A stretch of DNA of 64,000 nucleotides from an uncultured Prevotellaceae bacterium (GTDB lineage Bacteria > Bacteroidota > Bacteroidia > Bacteroidales > Bacteroidaceae), in NCBI GenBank assembly GCA_902794405.1, contig CADBHI010000013.1, positions 1-64,000 of the forward strand, in the 5' to 3' direction. Within the stretch, counting starts at the first letter, position 1; each line of letters starts with the position of its first letter. Both the position numbers and the translations under genes were made by a program. Positions 59,166 through 64,000 of the stretch are shown here, piece after piece. Below the pieces are notes generated by a model. It was not told where the DNA came from. It ran no database searches and saw nothing but the letters and a program-made list of their open reading frames with translations.

Positions 59166-60124
59166 TGCCATTTTATCTTTTTATGTGTTGTTGATTCCTT
59201 CTGATACAAATCCTTCACATTGTGAATGGGGATAAAGGGTGTCATCCTCACCTTCAGCACAGCATTCTGATCCGTTACAAACTTATCAGGAATGACAACG
59301 GAAAGCAGATGATGACAGCCAAGTGCCTTGTTCTGGGCGATGACAAGAGCCAGAATTCCGTCCTCCCGCTGTTCCTCTACAGCAAAGAACACCTTCATCC
59401 CCCACTCTGCACAGTAGTTGAGCCACTGACTGAGCTGAATGGTATAGTTGATGGTGGTCATGCCATAGACAGACTGCTCAACATACATACGATAGTCAGC
59501 ACCAGAAATGAGACCATGAAAGAGGTTGGCTGCAGAATAGTCCAGACGCTCCTTACCGAATACAGGCAGGTAGGTCTCACGCACCTTATTATAATATAAG
59601 GCATCAGTAAGACTGCCCAGTTCGAGACTGTCGCCTGGTGTCTTATATACCATGCTGTCTATCTGCACCAATTCTGACGGAGTGCCCATCGAGTCTGTCC
59701 GTTGCGGAGCTGCTACAATCATGTCCTTGAAATGCTTTAAGGCCTCATCTTTCTGCATCCCTAACAATAGGTCGTACTGAGCAGGGAATACAATGGTGAT
59801 GAAAGGACTTTCAGCCTTCATCCAACTGACTTCGTAATAGCGGTCATGAAGATTGAGAGAGAAGGGCATGGTGTCACAAACCTGAGAGAGTTCGGATGGG
59901 CGACCCTTTCGGAAATAAACCTTATCATCTGCCATCTTTGTCTGCACAGAGGTCTCTTTCAGTGAAGACAACTGGCTGAAATAACGTTCAAGAAAGTCCA
60001 TCACAACCACTTGAGGCTTTGAGGCAGCAGCCTTCACCTCAGGGCTGAACAATTTCAGACCCTGAGATGAGGCCGATATACAGCCCATCGTCATCAGCAT
60101 TATGACAACCAGTAGTCGAATCAT
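59162..60124 (-). CDS. exported protein of unknown function
   Basis: 320 residues, signal peptide (MIRLLVVIMLMTMGCISASS). It is mixed alpha/beta with no motif that I recognise (KMADDKVYFRKGRPSELSQV, WMKAESPFITIVFPAQYDLL, YGMTTINYTIQLSQWLNYCA). Its ATG overlaps the stop of the zinc-ribbon gene by 4 bases, and its own end overlaps the LPP20-like gene, so it is tightly coupled to both. Confidence 0.6.
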   Translation of the reverse strand: MIRLLVVIMLMTMGCISASSQGLKLFSPEVKAAASKPQVVVMDFLERYFSQLSSLKETSVQTKMADDKVYFRKGRPSELSQVCDTMPFSLNLHDRYYEVSWMKAESPFITIVFPAQYDLLLGMQKDEALKHFKDMIVAAPQRTDSMGTPSELVQIDSMVYKTPGDSLELGSLTDALYYNKVRETYLPVFGKERLDYSAANLFHGLISGADYRMYVEQSVYGMTTINYTIQLSQWLNYCAEWGMKVFFAVEEQREDGILALVIAQNKALGCHHLLSVVIPDKFVTDQNAVLKVRMTPFIPIHNVKDLYQKESTTHKKIKWQ

Positions 60125-60798
60125 CTTCCAATAATCACGCTACCCTTCACCTGATTGTCGGCACCATACCAGATGCCTTGTACCAGATGCCCGTCTGCCC
60201 ATTCACCAATCACATAGTCGCCAGCCTCAGCCACGCGTTTCTTGGGATCCTTGCTGTCGATGACGTGAGAACTGCTAAATACCATCCGGCCATTCACGTC
60301 GTTAGGCCAAGTGCCCTTGAAGGTGGCATAACCAAGATTCTTCGAGCCTGCCTTTGGAACAGGCTTCGGAGCTGGAGCAGGCTGTGTCTCCTTGACAGGA
60401 GCCTCCTTCTTTTCTGCCTTTGCAGCCTCCACAGCAGCCAGACTGTCCTTCAGCCGCTGATTCTCAGCCGCTATCTGTGCAGCCTTGATGCTGTCGCTAT
60501 CCACAGGAGCAACCGTCACAGGTTCCTGTTTCGGAGTTTCTTCTCCGCTACCACTCATAGCAATGATACCTCCAATGATAGCAAGGAGGATGATGGATAT
60601 AACACCAATAGAAATAAGCCTTTTTTGTCTCTTCTTTTTTAGTTCTTCGTCATCGCCTCCAGCGGCTTTCTCCACTACTTTTTCAAGTTCGCTTTCACAC
60701 TCACTACAAATGAATTCAGCATCATCGTCTGTGATAATCTGAACTTTGTTTGCCATGCTACACGCACCGACATTTCTGCATATACCTTTTCTTTCCAT
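60121..60798 (-). CDS. zinc-ribbon, single-span membrane protein with MORN-like C-terminus
   Basis: 225 residues. A zinc ribbon at the N-terminus holds four cysteines (C7, C13, C31, C34; CRNVGACSMANK and FICSECESEL). One membrane helix lies at about 60-80 (LISIGVISIILLAIIGGIIA). A Lys/Glu coil and Pro-rich linker follow, then a MORN-like C-terminal domain (YATFKGTWPNDVNGRMVFSS, GDYVIGEWADGHLVQGIWYG). The zinc ribbon would lie in the cytosol and the MORN part in the periplasm. It follows the tubulin-like gene by 43 bases. Confidence 0.65.
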   Translation of the reverse strand: MERKGICRNVGACSMANKVQIITDDDAEFICSECESELEKVVEKAAGGDDEELKKKRQKRLISIGVISIILLAIIGGIIAMSGSGEETPKQEPVTVAPVDSDSIKAAQIAAENQRLKDSLAAVEAAKAEKKEAPVKETQPAPAPKPVPKAGSKNLGYATFKGTWPNDVNGRMVFSSSHVIDSKDPKKRVAEAGDYVIGEWADGHLVQGIWYGADNQVKGSVIIGR

Positions 60799-60841
60799 AG
60801 TACTTTTTGTATTTTTGTTATTATGAATTATCTGGTTGTAA

Positions 60842-63800
60842 TTACATCATTGGAGGAGGTGGTGGAGGCGTATTCGTCACGAACAACATTCCCAGTTCTG
60901 ACACATTACAAGCAAGTTCCCATCCAGACATCCCATTCTTCCATACATAGGTTTGCTTGGTCATAATTCCTTGCATCACCATTTGCTGGAGTTGTGGTAT
61001 CGTAAACGGTCCGCTTTGCTGGCTATTGGCATAAACATAATACTGAGACATACCAGGAGGTGGGGGAGGTGTTCCTGGACCTATATTCATATTCGAATTC
61101 ATACCACTAAAAGCCTGAGCACCTTGTTGAGTAGCATTTGCACTGCCATTCAACTTTGCCCTCAATTGATCTACCTCCTCTTGTTCTTTATCTGTAGGCT
61201 TGTAAAGTGAAGGAAGTTTGTTCATTTTAACACATTCTTCAACATTCATAGGTGCGAATCCCTCATAATCTTCAAGCTGTGTCTCAAAACGGGCGACCTT
61301 TCCTTGGTGAGATGACATAAGTCTGTCGTAGCTAACTTTAAGAGTGTGAACTGCTTCAAGATATCGTGGAGTGAGATTCGTTTCCAGATTAATAACGACA
61401 ATCTCATTGGAATTACCACCACGAGAAACTTTAATCTGCCCTTCTTTAGTTAAACTTTTTATAGTGTCTTCAACATCCTGAAGGAATGCAGTATCTTGAT
61501 CATAGTCAGGTAAGATGACAAACATACTCGATTTGATTTTGGGTCCATTGTTCACCTCAACACTGCGGTGTACATTTGTTATGGCAGCATGTCTTACTAG
61601 CCTGTTTAACTTTTCTTTAAGGCCTTCAGGGTTTCCGCTGAATTCATCATGGAGTTTCTGAATTATGTTTACTCCTATCAGTTTCTCGTAGCCAGGGATA
61701 TAATCATTACCAACCTCATTGGCAAAGAAATTGTTTGCTTGCTCTTGTCCGACTTCTTCTAACTTACTGATGATAGTGCCTGCTTTCAATTTATCGGCTA
61801 CTTCTCGGAAGTTTCTCTTTTCAGGATTTAACACTCCTAACAAAGAAGCCGTCATTAGCCTGATTCGTTCTTTGTTATCACGTTCGTTAGCAACAGCCCC
61901 CTTCATAATAACGTGAACCTTATTGGGGTCGTAGTTTTTAATAACAACGCCCTTGAGGCTTTGCTTTTCTTCACTCTCGACCATACATCTGCTATTGAAG
62001 GCTCCAAATAGGGTTTCCTGTGCATTCTGGAACTGAGTCAATGTAGAATCAATATCGCCTTTTGTTACTTGTATGCCTTTTGTAAGGTCATCTAACAGCA
62101 ATTTAGCAAAATCATAGCTGAGTCTCCATGTCATGAAGATATATTTCTCCTTGACTGCCTTCGTATAGTTAGCAGCTATTTCATCCTTACTATTGCTCAA
62201 TCCCATATTGGAAAATCCCTTAGTTAATGTACCCATAGTACACCATTTCTTGTTGAGGTCTTCCATAATGGCATCTCGCTTTTTGCTCTCGTCATCTGCT
62301 GTAGCTGCCAATCGTGTTAGTGCTTCCTTTTCTTCATCAAAGTATGTGAGAAGTGTCTTGGTAATTCCACTAAGCTGAGCTAAAGATTTATCACCACTCG
62401 ACCACATCTGTAGCAAATCTTCATTTATTTTTTCAATAATCTTCGAAACAATTGCTTCACGCCCAAATTTGGCTTTTTTGTCGTAGAATATGGATACACC
62501 ATTTTGACCAACTTCAGCAATAGGTCGGAAATCCTTGTCAAAGTATCGCTTGGTCAAATTCCTAATTGCAATCATCTTGTCAGAATGCTTAAGAGTACCA
62601 TCAGCAAGCACTTTCCTACGGAAGTCATCAACCACTCCAAACTCATCATTGATTGGTTTCCATCCTTCTTTAATATGTTCTGGTAATATCGGATGAGACA
62701 AACAGAGATGGTCTCTGGTAATATTCCATTTCTTTTTCTGCTCTGGCTTAGTTACGAAAGCATAATCATCGTCTACAGAAGGTTCGGCAACAAAGCCTGT
62801 TTCTTTAGACAAATTGTTAAACATCATCTTTAACACAGTTTGATTCGCAAATGTATAGCCAAAAAATTCTTTTATTTCCTGTTCAGGAATTGCCAGGCGT
62901 TTAATGCCAAAACCGTTGAATTTGAAGCAATGTGGAGTGTCATAATCTGAATAATTGGGATTTTCTCCTTTTTCCACATCATTGAAGAAGTGTGATGCAC
63001 TCTCCGTACCACCCTCACCAATTTTTCTGTCGCTTAATGCTACACCCACGGTTTTCTGATAAATTAACTCTGCTATAGTAGCTGGAATTACTTTACCTAC
63101 GTCAAAACGGACATCAGCTCTATTACTGTCTGTAACAAGATAGGCAGAATAAAACGGCAGTTCTAAATTCAACCTTTCAACTTCATAGTCACGCTCGCTA
63201 ACATTCCAAGGTTTGAAAGCTCCCATATCCATAGCACTTAACTCTGTTAATGCAACATAACCATTGGGTTGATAGTTATTGGTAGAAGCCCATTCTGGAT
63301 TGGGATGTTCTTCTGGGAGTAGCAAATAAAGAATAATTTTGTTATTTATTTGATCTTTAAATTGATTTCTCAACTGCGCAACTACATCAATAATACTTCC
63401 TGATCCTGTTCCACCCGCAAGGCCAGCGATGACATGATATGTTATCTTTTTCCCGTCAGGATTCTGACTCAGTTTGCGAGCTTTCACTCCAACCATTTTG
63501 TTAAACTCGGGAGAACCATTGGCAAAAAGAAGACGACCAAGACGACGCTTTTGGCCAGCAGCGCCTTCGCTAATTTTAGGGTCATTGATTATATTCTTCC
63601 AGTCTGCGCTATCACCTAACCATGGAGCCAAATATTTAAAACGGCCTCTGTTGTCTACATAGTCACGTAGATTTGCTGCTGGAATCTTGATGACAGAATC
63701 TGCATCAAGAGCAATATTCTTACCCATAATACTCCATTGTGCAGGATCCTTCATTTTCAAGTCTTGCTCACTCGAGTCCATGTAGAGATAATCAATCCAC

Positions 63801-63910
63801 ATGTCTTTTGGCTTGACATCTCCATTAAACTTCTCAAACATAAGTTTCCGGAATGCAGCAAGTACACGACCTCCTGTTCCGCCTAATCCAATAATAATGT
63901 GATTCTCCAT
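60842..63910 (-). CDS. tubulin-like (Tubulin_2) GTPase with C-terminal GYF_2 domain
   Basis: 1022 residues, cytosolic. The N-terminal nucleotide-binding fold has GLGGTGGRVLAAF (8-20) and the tubulin/FtsZ T4-type glycine motif AGLAGGTGSGSII (162-174). Such proteins are known as the Tubulin_2 family and are poorly understood. A long helical middle follows (to about 890). A Gln/Gly/Pro-rich linker leads into a GYF_2 (DUF4339) domain (YYVYANSQQSGPFTIPQLQQ, MVMQGIMTKQTYVWKNGMSG, WELACNVSELG), ending in a proline run. It is the largest gene of the block and precedes the zinc-ribbon gene. It may polymerise or act as a GTP-controlled scaffold; that is inference. Confidence 0.8.
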   Translation of the reverse strand: MENHIIIGLGGTGGRVLAAFRKLMFEKFNGDVKPKDMWIDYLYMDSSEQDLKMKDPAQWSIMGKNIALDADSVIKIPAANLRDYVDNRGRFKYLAPWLGDSADWKNIINDPKISEGAAGQKRRLGRLLFANGSPEFNKMVGVKARKLSQNPDGKKITYHVIAGLAGGTGSGSIIDVVAQLRNQFKDQINNKIILYLLLPEEHPNPEWASTNNYQPNGYVALTELSAMDMGAFKPWNVSERDYEVERLNLELPFYSAYLVTDSNRADVRFDVGKVIPATIAELIYQKTVGVALSDRKIGEGGTESASHFFNDVEKGENPNYSDYDTPHCFKFNGFGIKRLAIPEQEIKEFFGYTFANQTVLKMMFNNLSKETGFVAEPSVDDDYAFVTKPEQKKKWNITRDHLCLSHPILPEHIKEGWKPINDEFGVVDDFRRKVLADGTLKHSDKMIAIRNLTKRYFDKDFRPIAEVGQNGVSIFYDKKAKFGREAIVSKIIEKINEDLLQMWSSGDKSLAQLSGITKTLLTYFDEEKEALTRLAATADDESKKRDAIMEDLNKKWCTMGTLTKGFSNMGLSNSKDEIAANYTKAVKEKYIFMTWRLSYDFAKLLLDDLTKGIQVTKGDIDSTLTQFQNAQETLFGAFNSRCMVESEEKQSLKGVVIKNYDPNKVHVIMKGAVANERDNKERIRLMTASLLGVLNPEKRNFREVADKLKAGTIISKLEEVGQEQANNFFANEVGNDYIPGYEKLIGVNIIQKLHDEFSGNPEGLKEKLNRLVRHAAITNVHRSVEVNNGPKIKSSMFVILPDYDQDTAFLQDVEDTIKSLTKEGQIKVSRGGNSNEIVVINLETNLTPRYLEAVHTLKVSYDRLMSSHQGKVARFETQLEDYEGFAPMNVEECVKMNKLPSLYKPTDKEQEEVDQLRAKLNGSANATQQGAQAFSGMNSNMNIGPGTPPPPPGMSQYYVYANSQQSGPFTIPQLQQMVMQGIMTKQTYVWKNGMSGWELACNVSELGMLFVTNTPPPPPPMM

Positions 63911-63935
63911 AATATCTTATCTTTATATCTTGTTG

Positions 63936-64000
63936 TTAATACTCGGGATATATATTGATTTCGTCTTCACTGCTTATAGGAACATACTCTTTCTTTTCAA
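63936..64000 (-). CDS. C-terminal end of a gene cut by the window edge
   Basis: The last residues EKKEYVPISSEDEINIYPEY precede a TAA at 63936, 25 bases before the tubulin-like ATG. Same strand and close spacing suggest it belongs to the same operon. The family cannot be told from this tail. Confidence 0.5.
   Translation of the reverse strand, partial: EKKEYVPISSEDEINIYPEY

Overview
The window looks like a chromosomal piece of a gut or oral Bacteroidales bacterium, most likely Prevotella or a close relative. The evidence is the TAnnTTTG-type -7 promoter boxes in front of many genes, TonB receptors, lipoproteins with Bacteroidetes lipoboxes, fused cobalamin-biosynthesis enzymes, KorAB, NrdD and PEGA-domain proteins. 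No rRNA, tRNA or CRISPR array was recognised.

Layout. 0-1.5 kb is decayed accessory DNA: a frameshifted small gene, remnants of mobile-element genes and palindromic repeats. 1.5-4.8 kb has three FKBP prolyl isomerases facing a sirtuin. 5-8.4 kb is korA-korB, 2-oxoacid:ferredoxin oxidoreductase, split by a small DUF559 (Vsr-like) nuclease gene bounded by inverted copies of a palindromic repeat. 8.5-14.2 kb has a Na/Pi symporter, a 16-bp tandem repeat, a damaged nrdG, an outer-membrane barrel, a PCMD-type lipoprotein and a phytase-like histidine phosphatase. 14.3-27.7 kb is a cobalamin region. On the minus strand a cobalamin riboswitch leads into TonB receptor, exported CbiK lipoprotein, TonB receptor. 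On the plus strand a near-leaderless operon encodes CbiA, CobJ-CbiC, CbiE-CbiT, CbiG-CobM and CobK-CbiD. 29.2-33.6 kb is nrdD overlapping an ABC importer pair of the BtuFC/FecBD class. 33.8-40.8 kb is one long minus-strand operon: unknown gene, rpoN, PAP2 protein, purE, ispG, thioredoxin, polysaccharide deacetylase, glycosyltransferase. 40.9-43.9 kb has a second histidine phosphatase and a LytS/LytR-type pair. 44-45.5 kb is trpS-fur. 45.6-48.7 kb is rplM-rpsI-rpsB-tsf with a structured leader. 49.1-64 kb is an AT-richer minus-strand block of mostly unknown genes: a 1022-residue tubulin-like GTPase with a GYF_2 domain, a zinc-ribbon/MORN-like membrane protein, four PEGA-domain proteins, an NTF2-like protein, a PD-(D/E)XK-like protein and a beta-flower repeat protein.

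The most unusual theme is a set of palindromic repeats placed in frame inside genes. One GC-rich family (CCCCCTCC...GGGGGAGG) flanks the DUF559 gene inside korAB and also forms a perfect 33-bp inverted pair inside cbiE and a 48-nt inverted pair inside cbiD. Two other palindromic families sit in cbiA and cbiT. I infer that the DUF559 nuclease may mobilise the first family. The second system worth attention is the tubulin-like/PEGA block at the right end, which matches no pathway I know.
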